Below, one piece after another: positions 16,995 to 23,372 of a DNA stretch of 23,372 bases; positions within the stretch are counted from its first letter, which is position 1, and every line of letters begins with the position of its first letter. The DNA is from Chloroflexota bacterium. GTDB lineage: Bacteria > Chloroflexota > FW602-bin22 > JACPRP01. The DNA is taken from the NCBI GenBank assembly GCA_016210495.1, contig JACQUC010000105.1, positions 1 through 23,372 on the forward strand, written 5' to 3'. The translations under genes were made by a program, and so were the position numbers. The notes beneath the pieces are model-generated. The model searched no databases. It was not told the DNA's origin and saw only the letters and a program-made list of their open reading frames with translations.

Positions 16995-18299
16995 TTATCC
17001 CGCCCTCGCTGCCACCAGCTTCTTGTGCTCGAGCGACTCGAAGAACGCGTCGATGCGGTTCCTCAGTTGCGCCTCCGAGAAGTAGCGGGGGTCCTCGATA
17101 TCCGATTCCACCAGCAGCGATGGCACTCCCAGCTCGTGTGCGAAGTATTCCCGCATGTCCCCCTGGCCGGCGGACACCACCCGGCAGCTCTTGATGGAGT
17201 GCATCACTACGGCATCCGCATGCCATTCCTCCACGTAGCGGCGCACCTGCTCGAACCGATGGAGTAGGTGTCCATTTGTGTAGTTGCGCTTCAGCATGTG
17301 CTCGGCCATGCTCTCCAGAGGCCGATCGGGGTTGTGGCGGAAGCCGAACTCCCAGATGCCGGTAACGGTGGGATAAGTCGCGCCCACGGCGACGGCTCCC
17401 CAGCGCGTGAAGAGGTCGCGGAAGGTGCGGAGGTACGGCCACGGAGGCGTGCCGTCGATGACGATACGAAATCGCTCCTCGGGCAGGACGCCGATGCCCA
17501 GCTCGACCCGCTCTTCAAGTTCATTCAGCGCCTCGACGTAGAAATCGTAAGCGGCCTGGGTGCCCCGCAGACAGGACATCGGCGCCATCAACGTGACAGC
17601 GTCGAAAAAGGCGTCGTATGGCGTGGGTACATGCTTTGTCAGGTGCTTGACCCGGGACCAGAGCTCACCCGTCTTCCGAGAGAGCTCCATAATGTGCCGG
17701 AACTTCTCCGGGTCGAACTTCTTGCCCGAGATACGCTCCAGGATGCCGATGACCTCTTTGAGCTGCTTGACGACGTACTGCACGTCCTCGTCGCGGGGCT
17801 GGTGGTCGAGCAGGCGGTCGAACGGGATATCCAGGTTGAAAATGGGGGCCTGGGCATAGGCCGCCAGATGCTCGAACCAGTTCAAATAGATGGAGCAGCC
17901 AACGTAGTTGTTGAGTACCAGGCCCGGCGAGGGGATCAAGCCGAAGGATGACTTGCGGCCGCTGAAGAAGAAGCCCACGTCGGCCTTGACGTAGGCGCAG
18001 TTGTCCATGGAGTAGCCCATGTCCTCGGCGCGCAGGATGTGGGGCAGGGCCTCCTTTTTGACGCCCAACTGGAGGGCGTTGATCTCGGGATAAACGGGGA
18101 GCAGGTCGAAAGACAGGACCAGTTCCACGGGATTGCCGCTGACGAGCATATAGACCGCCGGCACCCCGTCTTTGCCGGCCTGGGCCGACTTGGTCAGCTC
18201 GTCAAAATACCTGCCCATGACCTCTTTTTGGAGCATATGAATACGCCCCTGATACCTCCGTTGCTGGCCCGGGGCGGGCTGATTTCCCTGATTTGACAC
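16995..18299 (-). CDS. 2-hydroxyacyl-CoA dehydratase / benzoyl-CoA reductase subunit family protein (HgdB/BcrB-like)
   Basis: 434 residues in the family of iron-sulfur subunits of 2-hydroxyacyl-CoA dehydratases and class I benzoyl-CoA reductases. Seen: GNPVELVLSFDLLPVYPE (family 'pocket' start, residues 55-72), C101 in YSMDNCAYVKADVG, C135 in NNYVGCSIYLNWFEHLA, and C372 in HSIKSCRVVSAGQ, the three positions expected for [4Fe-4S] ligands, plus the VPSLLVESDIEDPRYFSEAQLRNRIDAFFE end. The length fits the larger (BcrB-like) subunits. Family enzymes normally need a second homologous subunit and an ATP-dependent activator; neither is in this window. GTG 18299 has GGAG 6 bases upstream and a promoter at 18355-18382. 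The substrate is unknown. Its only neighbours are the convergent SWIM gene and a divergent winged-helix gene. Confidence 0.87.
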   Translation of the reverse strand: MSNQGNQPAPGQQRRYQGRIHMLQKEVMGRYFDELTKSAQAGKDGVPAVYMLVSGNPVELVLSFDLLPVYPEINALQLGVKKEALPHILRAEDMGYSMDNCAYVKADVGFFFSGRKSSFGLIPSPGLVLNNYVGCSIYLNWFEHLAAYAQAPIFNLDIPFDRLLDHQPRDEDVQYVVKQLKEVIGILERISGKKFDPEKFRHIMELSRKTGELWSRVKHLTKHVPTPYDAFFDAVTLMAPMSCLRGTQAAYDFYVEALNELEERVELGIGVLPEERFRIVIDGTPPWPYLRTFRDLFTRWGAVAVGATYPTVTGIWEFGFRHNPDRPLESMAEHMLKRNYTNGHLLHRFEQVRRYVEEWHADAVVMHSIKSCRVVSAGQGDMREYFAHELGVPSLLVESDIEDPRYFSEAQLRNRIDAFFESLEHKKLVAARAG

Positions 18300-18354
18300 G
18301 GCTCACTCCTTGTGCGCAGATCCGTCGGTGGCATCTGGCGATTGGCTTGCCAAC

Positions 18355-18382
18355 ATTATAGCACGGTGGATGATCGAATCAA
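18355..18382 (-). promoter_or_regulatory. Sigma-70 promoter of the dehydratase-subunit gene
   Basis: On the minus strand TTGATT (18382-18377), a 16-base spacer, and TATAAT (18360-18355) preceded by TGC, an extended -10. The expected start is near 18348, leaving a leader of about 49 bases before GTG 18299. Confidence 0.7.
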
Positions 18383-18413
18383 AGCGCTCCCGTCATTTCC
18401 CCTCGTCTGTCTG

Positions 18414-18442
18414 TTGACCAGTCTCGCTACGCGCTGTACACT
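18414..18442 (+). promoter_or_regulatory. Sigma-70 promoter, leaderless start of the AlkZ-like gene
   Basis: TTGACC (18414-18419), a 17-base spacer, TACACT (18437-18442). The predicted start (about 18449) is 0-4 bases before ATG 18453, and no Shine-Dalgarno sequence is present, so the mRNA is probably leaderless. This rules out the in-frame ATG/GTG options upstream. Confidence 0.6.
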
Positions 18443-18452
18443 CGGTGCCGAA

Positions 18453-19349
18453 ATGAGAAGTGAGCATCTGAACGGCGCATCCGGGCCACACGACCGATTT
18501 CGAGAATACCGCGAAGAACGCTTTCGCCAGCGCCCCGACCTGTGCTTGCATAGCGAGGCCGAGGCGGAGGCGTTCATCGACGACGTGGGCATCTGCCTTT
18601 TTCAGCCCAACCGTGGCGTGATGCTTCCCAGCCTCTGGCAGGCCGTCGCCGGAGTATCCCGGGCCGCGCCGCGCTGGGGCGAACACGATCAGATGTACTT
18701 CCGAGCCTGGAACTGGAAGGATAGCATCTTCTCGCGCGGCAGGGTCTTCTACGGCAAGGCCTTCGGCAACTTCAGGACGTTCATCTCCAGGCGACTGCTT
18801 CCCCATTTCTACGCCATCAGCGACATGAACTATGGCGGCGAGGACGACGACTTTCTCGAGCTCTACCATGACGGCAAGCTATCCCTCGACGCGCGCAATA
18901 TCTACGCGGCTATTCTGGAGCACGGGCCTTCTTCGACCACCGTGCTGCGCCAGAAGAGTGGTCTTGCGGGAGGTGGGGTGGCGGCCCGTCGCTTCGAGCG
19001 CGCGTTGACCGAGCTCCAGCGCGGGCTCATGGTAAGCGTGGTCGGCGTATCGGCCGACAACGCCTGGAAGTACAGTTTCCGCTACAACCTCGTGACACGG
19101 CAGTTCCCCGCAGAAGTGCTCGCCGCCCGCGAGTTGACGAGCCGCGAGGCGATGTTGGATTTGCTGCGAGAGTACGTGTCGCTGGTGGGTGAGACCACGA
19201 CACAGGATGTCGGCAGGCTGTTTGGGTGGAGGTGCGAGCGACTGAATCGGCTGGCGCGGGCGCTGGCCGCAGGCGGGGACATCGGTCTGGAAGAGGAAGG
19301 CTCTCAGGTTCGGTTGGTGGCTGCGGTGGACCAGACTCGCACGCGGTGA
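18453..19349 (+). CDS. AlkZ-like winged-helix protein
   Basis: 298 residues. The pattern (AEAFIDDVGICLFQPNRGVMLPSLWQAV near 35-65, AWNWKDS, RVFYGKAFGNFRTFISRRLLPHFYAISDMNYGGEDDDFLELY, then a winged-helix section with ALTELQRGLMVSVVG and a C-terminal LVGETTTQDVGRLFGW) is that of a family related to the AlkZ/YcaQ DNA glycosylase-type winged-helix proteins. If so, it would act on damaged DNA, but I cannot locate the glycosylase catalytic motif with confidence, and a DNA-binding regulator or unknown role is possible. ATG 18453 is chosen because a promoter lies just upstream; longer frames from 18312 would include the promoter. It is divergent from the dehydratase-subunit gene and convergent with the MFS gene. 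Confidence 0.6.
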   Translation: MRSEHLNGASGPHDRFREYREERFRQRPDLCLHSEAEAEAFIDDVGICLFQPNRGVMLPSLWQAVAGVSRAAPRWGEHDQMYFRAWNWKDSIFSRGRVFYGKAFGNFRTFISRRLLPHFYAISDMNYGGEDDDFLELYHDGKLSLDARNIYAAILEHGPSSTTVLRQKSGLAGGGVAARRFERALTELQRGLMVSVVGVSADNAWKYSFRYNLVTRQFPAEVLAARELTSREAMLDLLREYVSLVGETTTQDVGRLFGWRCERLNRLARALAAGGDIGLEEEGSQVRLVAAVDQTRTR

Positions 19350-19372
19350 TTTGGGTGCAGATTGGAGACCGA

Positions 19373-19396
19373 CCCCTGACCCATGCCCCCTGACCC
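19373..19396 (-). repeat. Potential G-quadruplex tract between convergent genes
   Basis: On the minus strand four G-runs (3, 5, 3, 4) are separated by three 3-base loops (TCA, CAT, TCA), a pattern favourable for a G-quadruplex. It is made of imperfect GGGTCA units and lies between the AlkZ-like and MFS genes. Confidence 0.5.
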
Positions 19397-19400
19397 TGTC

Positions 19401-19417
19401 CTGGCGGAAGCCGCCAG
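19401..19417. terminator. Hairpin between the AlkZ-like and MFS genes
   Basis: CTGGCGG (19401-19407) and CCGCCAG (19411-19417) form a perfect 7-bp stem with an AAG loop, 3 bases before the MFS stop codon on the other strand. A bidirectional terminator is likely, though no T-run follows. Confidence 0.5.
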
Positions 19418-19419
19418 AA

Positions 19420-20685
19420 TCAGACGCCTTCGATTGCCACAAGGTCCACGGCCTTGCGCTTCTCGTCTATCGAGGCCGAAGTCGCGGTGGCGACAAGGCC
19501 CATTACCGCGGCCAAAAGGAATGCCCCCAGGTAGCTGCCAGTGAGGTCGTAAACGACGCCTCCAACGTAGGAGCCCAGAGAGGCACCCACCTGGTGAATC
19601 AGATAGATCATCCCAAACACGGTGCCGACCGACCGGCGCCCGTACAGATCGCCGGTCAGGGCCGAGCTCAGTGGAACCGAGGCCAATCGGCCAGTGCCGT
19701 GGACGACGGCAAAAACATAGAGCATAGGCACGCTAGTCACCCACGGCAGCATAAAGAACGACGAACCTCGCAGAAAGTACACCAGACCCAACAGCTTACT
19801 TCTACCGTACTTATCCGAAAGTGCCGCGGTCCCGATCGAGCCCACGACCGCAACCGAAGACGTGAGGCTCAAGGCATTGGCCGCGAGCATCTCCGGAATT
19901 CCTAGATCGAGCGCGAAAGGGATGAAGTGGGTCATCACCAGCGACCACGTGAACCCGCAAACAAAGAGCCCGACGGAGAGCTGCCAAAATGACCTCTGCC
20001 GAATGGCCAGACTGGCCGGTACCCGCCGCTCTCTCGGCTCGGCTGCGACCGCTCCGTCGGCTGCGTCCGATCTGTCCGCGCCGTTTGCGACACCACCGAC
20101 ATCACCGGGATTAGACCTGATCACGAAAGCTGCCAGCGGCAGCACGACGATGCCGGCTACGACCGCCAGGATGAACGCAGTCCAGCGCCAGTCAAGCTGA
20201 AGAACCATATACATAGCGGCGGGGATCACCAGGATGGTCCCCGCGCTGAGACCAGTGGTGGCAATGCTAAGCGCAAGCGCCCGCCGGCGTGTGAACCATC
20301 TGGCCACGAGGGCGGCCATAGTGACGGGCGCAACGCCGCCGTATCCAATGGCAGCGATCACACCGAAGTACACATAGACCTGCCAGATTTCCGTCGCCGT
20401 CGCGAGCAGGCCAATGCCCACAGCCACCATGAGGCCGCCAAAGGCGATGATCACTCTCGGCCCGAGCTGATCGGCCAGGCGGCCCATTATCGTCTGACTG
20501 ATGCCGTAAAAGATCATGGCGATGGACACCGCGAGGGAGAGCGAGGCCCTGTCCCACCCGAACTCGCTGATCATCGGCTTGAACAGAACCCCAAAGGAAC
20601 CCTCGGTGCCAAAGGTTACCATCAGGGTCAAGAAGCAGGATGCGACGATGAGCCAACCATAGGACCGGACGACGAACGCTCTCAT
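19420..20685 (-). CDS. MFS transporter
   Basis: 421 residues with about 12 hydrophobic spans in two halves, the plan of the major facilitator superfamily. The first half begins SYGWLIVASCFLTLMVTFGTEGSFGVLFKPM, a start common in the monocarboxylate/oxalate-type MFS group, and has the loop 2-3 signature GRLADQLGPRVII. The central loop (about residues 195-225) is charged and low-complexity. The second half has SDKYGRSKLLG and ALTGDLYGRRSVGTVFG. The substrate cannot be told; organic-acid transport would fit the subgroup. ATG 20685 has AAGGGGG just upstream; a longer frame from 20751 adds a non-membrane N-terminus and is less likely. Transcribed from a strong promoter at 20763-20792, divergent from the GT9 gene. 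Confidence 0.88.
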   Translation of the reverse strand: MRAFVVRSYGWLIVASCFLTLMVTFGTEGSFGVLFKPMISEFGWDRASLSLAVSIAMIFYGISQTIMGRLADQLGPRVIIAFGGLMVAVGIGLLATATEIWQVYVYFGVIAAIGYGGVAPVTMAALVARWFTRRRALALSIATTGLSAGTILVIPAAMYMVLQLDWRWTAFILAVVAGIVVLPLAAFVIRSNPGDVGGVANGADRSDAADGAVAAEPRERRVPASLAIRQRSFWQLSVGLFVCGFTWSLVMTHFIPFALDLGIPEMLAANALSLTSSVAVVGSIGTAALSDKYGRSKLLGLVYFLRGSSFFMLPWVTSVPMLYVFAVVHGTGRLASVPLSSALTGDLYGRRSVGTVFGMIYLIHQVGASLGSYVGGVVYDLTGSYLGAFLLAAVMGLVATATSASIDEKRKAVDLVAIEGV

Positions 20686-20762
20686 GCTGCCCCCTTGGGC
20701 GAGGCTGCCTGTCTGTTTCGGCGACGAACTCGCGAGCGAGGCTTGCCTCACCGTTAGCCTGC

Positions 20763-20792
20763 ATCATATGCCACAGGCGATGGCAATGTCAA
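20763..20792 (-). promoter_or_regulatory. Sigma-70 promoter of the MFS gene
   Basis: On the minus strand a perfect TTGACA (20792-20787), an 18-base spacer, and TATGAT (20768-20763). The expected start is near 20756, giving a leader of about 70 bases. Confidence 0.75.
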
Positions 20793-20801
20793 GCCAAGAA
20801 A

Positions 20802-20817
20802 CGAGAAACTGTTCTCG
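20802..20817. promoter_or_regulatory. Dyad upstream of the MFS promoter
   Basis: CGAGAA-ACTG-TTCTCG is a perfect 6-bp inverted repeat with a 4-base centre. It lies 10 bases upstream of the MFS -35 and about 40 bases upstream of the GT9 -10. It has the shape of an operator for a dimeric regulator; the regulator is not identified. Confidence 0.4.
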
Positions 20818-20852
20818 AGCCAGTCGCCGCAACTCCGAGTAGCGCCTGGTCA

Positions 20853-20861
20853 TGCTATACT
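20853..20861 (+). promoter_or_regulatory. Extended -10 promoter of the GT9 gene
   Basis: TGC followed by TATACT (20856-20861), with no good -35. The expected start is near 20868, 13 bases before ATG 20881. Confidence 0.5.
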
Positions 20862-20880
20862 GATGATATAGGGTTTGGAG

Positions 20881-21888
20881 ATGACGAGCTTCTTGCTGTT
20901 ACGCGTTGGGGCGCTGGGCGACCTGCTTCTGCTGGCGCCGGCGCTGGCGGCCCTGCGGGCGCGATTTCCGCGTGCCCGGCTAACTCTCGTCGGACACGGC
21001 GAGGCATGCCGCATGCTTGCCGCGGCATCGCTGGTTGACGCCGGCTTATCTCAAGAAGACCCTCGCCTGCTGGAGCTTTTCTCCACGCCAGACTCCTCGG
21101 CGGCTGAATCGCTGTGGATCGGCAAGATCGACCTCGGCATCGCGTGGCTTGCCGATGAAGACGGAACCGTGGCCGCGAACCTCCGGAGATTGGGCGCCAA
21201 GCTGGTGCTCGTGGCGCCGTCGGCACCGCCCCAGGGGTCAGGCACACACATCACGGACCACCTCCTGGATTCACTGGCGCCGCTGGGCATTTCTTCCGCT
21301 AACGCAACGTTTGGCCCCTTGTTGTCTGCACCGGCAAACGAGGTGGAGTGGGCAAGGAATTATCTCGCGCCGCGAACGGGCACGCGCACCCTGAAGGGTG
21401 CGCCTACGGGTGCGACGCTCGTGCCACACGACCGTGCTCGGCGGATCGTGGCGATACATCCGGGCAGTGGCAGTCCAAGCAAGAACTGGCCGGCGAAGTG
21501 CTTTGCGGAGGTGGCCGTAAAACTTGCTTGGCAGGAAGCAATGGTGCCGCTGCTCATCTCTGGGCCAGCGGATGAACTCGCCCTAGGCGAGTTGCTTTCA
21601 CACCTCAAGTGCCGGGCCACGGTCGCCAGGGACTTGCCGCTGTCTCGACTTGCCGCGCTCCTCAGCCTGTGCGATGCCTATGTCGGCAACGACTCCGGCG
21701 TCACACACCTTGCGGCGTTGCTGGGGGTACCCACGGTCGCCCTGTTTGGCCCCACCGATCCCGCTGTCTGGGCGCCTCGCGGGCTTGATGTCACGGTCAT
21801 GCGCTGGGCTGGGGAGCCCGGGTCTCTGCCGCCAGAGGTTGTGGCCGAAACTGTGGCGAGAGCCGCGCTCCATAGCCGCAAGGCGTGA
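20881..21888 (+). CDS. GT9-family glycosyltransferase (heptosyltransferase-like)
   Basis: 335 residues, GT-B fold. The N-terminal domain starts FLLLRVGALGDLLLLAPALAALRARFP with the glycine-aspartate loop (RVGALGD) typical of ADP-heptose:LPS heptosyltransferases. The second domain has AIHPGSGSPSKNWP near residue 195, a LLISGPADE strand, and the acceptor/donor region DAYVGNDSGVTHLAALLGVPTVALFGPTDPAVWAPRG near 263-300. It would transfer a sugar to a surface glycan; a heptose donor is not proven. ATG 20881 starts at the conserved strand, with AGGG 7 bases upstream; TTG 20875 adds only two residues. The linker between the domains holds an in-frame palindrome at 21384-21403. The stop codon is also part of the extended -10 element of the next gene. 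Confidence 0.9.
   Translation: MTSFLLLRVGALGDLLLLAPALAALRARFPRARLTLVGHGEACRMLAAASLVDAGLSQEDPRLLELFSTPDSSAAESLWIGKIDLGIAWLADEDGTVAANLRRLGAKLVLVAPSAPPQGSGTHITDHLLDSLAPLGISSANATFGPLLSAPANEVEWARNYLAPRTGTRTLKGAPTGATLVPHDRARRIVAIHPGSGSPSKNWPAKCFAEVAVKLAWQEAMVPLLISGPADELALGELLSHLKCRATVARDLPLSRLAALLSLCDAYVGNDSGVTHLAALLGVPTVALFGPTDPAVWAPRGLDVTVMRWAGEPGSLPPEVVAETVARAALHSRKA
21384..21403. repeat. In-frame palindromic repeat inside the GT9 gene
   Basis: GCGCACCC-TGAA-GGGTGCGC is a perfect 8-bp hairpin with a TGAA loop. GGCACG (21379-21384) and CGTGCC (21420-21425) form further outer arms. It encodes part of the inter-domain linker (RTLKGAPTGATL) and looks like an inserted dispersed repeat kept in frame. 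Confidence 0.55.
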
Positions 21889-21894
21889 TATACT
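21886..21894 (+). promoter_or_regulatory. Extended -10 promoter of the DRE-TIM synthase gene
   Basis: TGA followed by TATACT (21889-21894). The TGA is also the stop codon of the GT9 gene. The expected start near 21901 leaves a leader of about 35 bases carrying AGGAGG. Confidence 0.5.
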
Positions 21895-21935
21895 AATAAT
21901 TGGAGACAGTGAAGCGGTAGGAGGTTGAACAGGCG

Positions 21936-23231
21936 ATGCCGAAAGTATATTTCTTGGACGTGACAAATCGTGATGGGGTTCAGACCGCGAGGATTTCTTT
22001 GTCGAAATTCCAGAAGACGATGGTCAACTGGTATCTCTCCAGGCTTGGCATCCACCAGTCCGAGTTTGGCTTTCCCTTCGTTGGCCACGAGCGCAACTAC
22101 ATTATGGCCAACCTGGAGCTTTCACGTAGGGGTGCCTTTGGGCCGATGATTCTGGAGGGCTGGTGTCGTGCCACCGCGGGGGACGTGCGCGGCGCTCTGA
22201 CTACCGGCGTGAGGCACCTGAACCTGTCTATCTCTACCTCGGACCAGATGATCAGGCACAAGTTCGCCGGAAAGCTGGATCGAAACTCGGTTGTCAAAGA
22301 GATGGTAGAGGCGGTGACGGTAGCCAAAGCGGCCGGCATTGAAACGATAGGTATCAACGCTGAGGACGCCTCCCGAACTGATTTGGAGTACCTGGTGGAG
22401 TTTTCCCTGGCGGGGAAGGAAGCGGGAGCACAGCGCCTGAGATACTGCGACACCATCGGCTACGAGACGCCGTATTCCATACGGCGCCGTGTGGAGGAGC
22501 TTGCGGGTAGAATCAGGATGCCAATCGAAATGCACTGCCACAACGACCTTGGTATGGCGGTGGCCAACTCGATATCCGGTGCGAGAGGCGCCCTGGAGGC
22601 CGGCGTGGATGCCTACATCAATACGACCGTGAACGGCATGGGCGAGCGCGCGGGAAACGCAGACCTTCTGAACTGCATCCTAGCTCTCAAGTTCGGCAAG
22701 GGGTACCAGGGCAACTATGACGTCGCCGACAACATCGCGCTGAAGGAAGCGTGGCGACTGGGCCACTACGTCGCACAGTCGTTCCAGGTGCCCGTGCCAA
22801 TTAACCACCCGGGCATAGGAGCCAACGCCTTCACTCACGAATCGGGTATTCACGCCGACGGCGCACTCAAGGACAGGCACAACTACGAGCTATACGACTA
22901 CGAGGCCATTGGCAGGGTCGAGGAGGTGTGCGAGCCGACGGGTAGGACGATTCTGGCAGGCGAGTACAGTGGCATCGCCGCCTTGAAACACGTCTACGAT
23001 CGACTCGGCGTAGGCTTCGAGGACGAGGCAACAGCGCGTTACATCCTTAATCTGGTGCAGTACGCCAACGCACACAACCAGATCCCCCTCACTGACGACG
23101 AGTTCCGCTTCATAGCGATGTACCCGGATGAGGTGCGCAAGGTGCTAACGATCAACCCGCCTGCGGCGCGCGGGAGCGACGAGCTGAAATCAGTGCGCAG
23201 CAGGGGAAAGGCGAGCGTGATACTCCACTAA
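21936..23231 (+). CDS. DRE-TIM metallolyase, homocitrate/isopropylmalate synthase family; candidate Re-citrate synthase
   Basis: 431 residues. The DRE-TIM barrel signatures are present: FLDVTNRDGVQTA at the N-terminus (R-D-G-x-Q), HCHNDLGMAVANS near residue 201 with the metal-binding HxH, and NGMGERAGNADLL near 233. The lid region HPGIGANAFTHESGIHADG follows. The C-terminal regulatory domain of LeuA is missing (LeuA is about 500 residues or more). The family condenses acetyl-CoA with a 2-oxo acid. The features QSEFGFPFVGHERNYI, NLSISTSDQMI and YELYDYEAIG look to me like the Re-citrate synthase branch (oxaloacetate acceptor, known from Clostridium kluyveri and Dehalococcoides) rather than NifV or LeuA; this is from memory of family patterns. 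AGGAGG lies 11 bases before ATG 21936. It follows the GT9 gene by 47 bases with its own -10. Confidence 0.88.
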   Translation: MPKVYFLDVTNRDGVQTARISLSKFQKTMVNWYLSRLGIHQSEFGFPFVGHERNYIMANLELSRRGAFGPMILEGWCRATAGDVRGALTTGVRHLNLSISTSDQMIRHKFAGKLDRNSVVKEMVEAVTVAKAAGIETIGINAEDASRTDLEYLVEFSLAGKEAGAQRLRYCDTIGYETPYSIRRRVEELAGRIRMPIEMHCHNDLGMAVANSISGARGALEAGVDAYINTTVNGMGERAGNADLLNCILALKFGKGYQGNYDVADNIALKEAWRLGHYVAQSFQVPVPINHPGIGANAFTHESGIHADGALKDRHNYELYDYEAIGRVEEVCEPTGRTILAGEYSGIAALKHVYDRLGVGFEDEATARYILNLVQYANAHNQIPLTDDEFRFIAMYPDEVRKVLTINPPAARGSDELKSVRSRGKASVILH

Positions 23232-23275
23232 CTAGATATCTTCATATGACGAGATCTTAACGAATGAGTCAAGTT

Positions 23276-23372
23276 TCATGCAGCCTTGCCCAGTTTGGCC
23301 CGGTCGATGATCTGCACGATTTGACGATCTACCTCGGCCAATGCGTCCGCCAACGGCCGCGGAATGGGCTCA
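23276..23372 (-). CDS. C-terminal end of an unidentified gene (cut by the window edge)
   Basis: On the minus strand an open frame enters from the right edge and stops at TGA 23278-23276. The visible 31 residues include EPIPRPLADALAEVDRQIVQ and end IIDRAKLGKAA. The amphipathic, helix-forming, alanine- and arginine-rich composition looks like a genuine protein end. It converges on the DRE-TIM synthase with a 44-base gap that holds no clear terminator. The family cannot be told from this piece. Confidence 0.5.
   Translation of the reverse strand, partial: EPIPRPLADALAEVDRQIVQIIDRAKLGKAA

Noticed and set aside
18312..18452. An upstream extension of the AlkZ-like gene
   Set aside because: It would include the divergent gene's promoter and the gene's own promoter, and is not conserved-looking.
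20802..20817. An SOS/LexA box
   Set aside because: The dyad CGAGAA-N4-TTCTCG does not fit GAAC-N4-GTTC or CTGT-N8-ACAG, and the flanking genes are not DNA repair genes.

Overview
The window is about 23.4 kb of GC-rich bacterial DNA (roughly 60% GC by eye). It is densely coded and has no insertion sequence, phage gene or CRISPR array that I can see. The protein families point to an environmental, probably anaerobic-lineage bacterium, with Chloroflexota as my best guess: YfhO-type and flippase membrane proteins, an SNF2/SWIM pair, a fused membrane/spermidine synthase, a 2-hydroxyacyl-CoA dehydratase-type subunit, a Re-citrate-synthase-like DRE-TIM enzyme, DUF1059 and BCAM0308-type zinc proteins. 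This is inference; no marker gene settles it. The one tRNA lacks an encoded CCA. Shine-Dalgarno sites and sigma-70 promoters of ordinary form are visible, and two genes look leaderless.

Layout. 1-5428 is a cell-surface polysaccharide/glycosylation block: a 5'-truncated YfhO-like protein fused in frame to a Wzx/MATE-type flippase, then a GT4 glycosyltransferase preceded by a perfect -24/-12 (sigma-54 type) motif and followed by an intrinsic terminator. 5443-5740 holds tRNA-Pro(CGG) with its promoter and terminator, followed by a degenerate copy of its 3' half. 5917-6864 is a quinone oxidoreductase-like MDR enzyme. 6865-7250 has only decayed coding sequence. 7251-9183 carries a tandem Pth2-like peptidyl-tRNA hydrolase, a small DUF1059 gene on the minus strand and a BTAD-type regulator.

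9238-12413 on the minus strand holds a two-gene zinc-ribbon operon and a 760-residue membrane-anchored spermidine synthase homologue with a duplicated membrane half. It is transcribed divergently from 12615-16701 (+), an SNF2 helicase translationally close to a SWIM zinc-finger protein. A hairpin-rich convergent gap separates the SWIM gene from an orphan HgdB/BcrB-type subunit (16995-18299, minus), which diverges from an AlkZ-like winged-helix protein (18453-19349, plus). That gene converges on an MFS transporter (19420-20685, minus). The MFS gene diverges from a GT9 heptosyltransferase-like gene (20881-21888), which is followed by a LeuA/NifV-family synthase (21936-23231). A minus-strand gene is cut by the right edge.

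Most genes are single units or pairs rather than one pathway. The clear functional partnerships are YfhO-flippase with GT4 (and possibly the distant GT9) in surface glycan assembly, SNF2 with SWIM in DNA/chromatin remodelling, and the two zinc-ribbon proteins. No classical defence or mobile system is present. The most unusual items are the tandem Pth2 protein, the YfhO-flippase fusion, the set of sigma-54-like promoters, the orphan dehydratase subunit, and palindromic or G-rich repeats inserted in and between genes.
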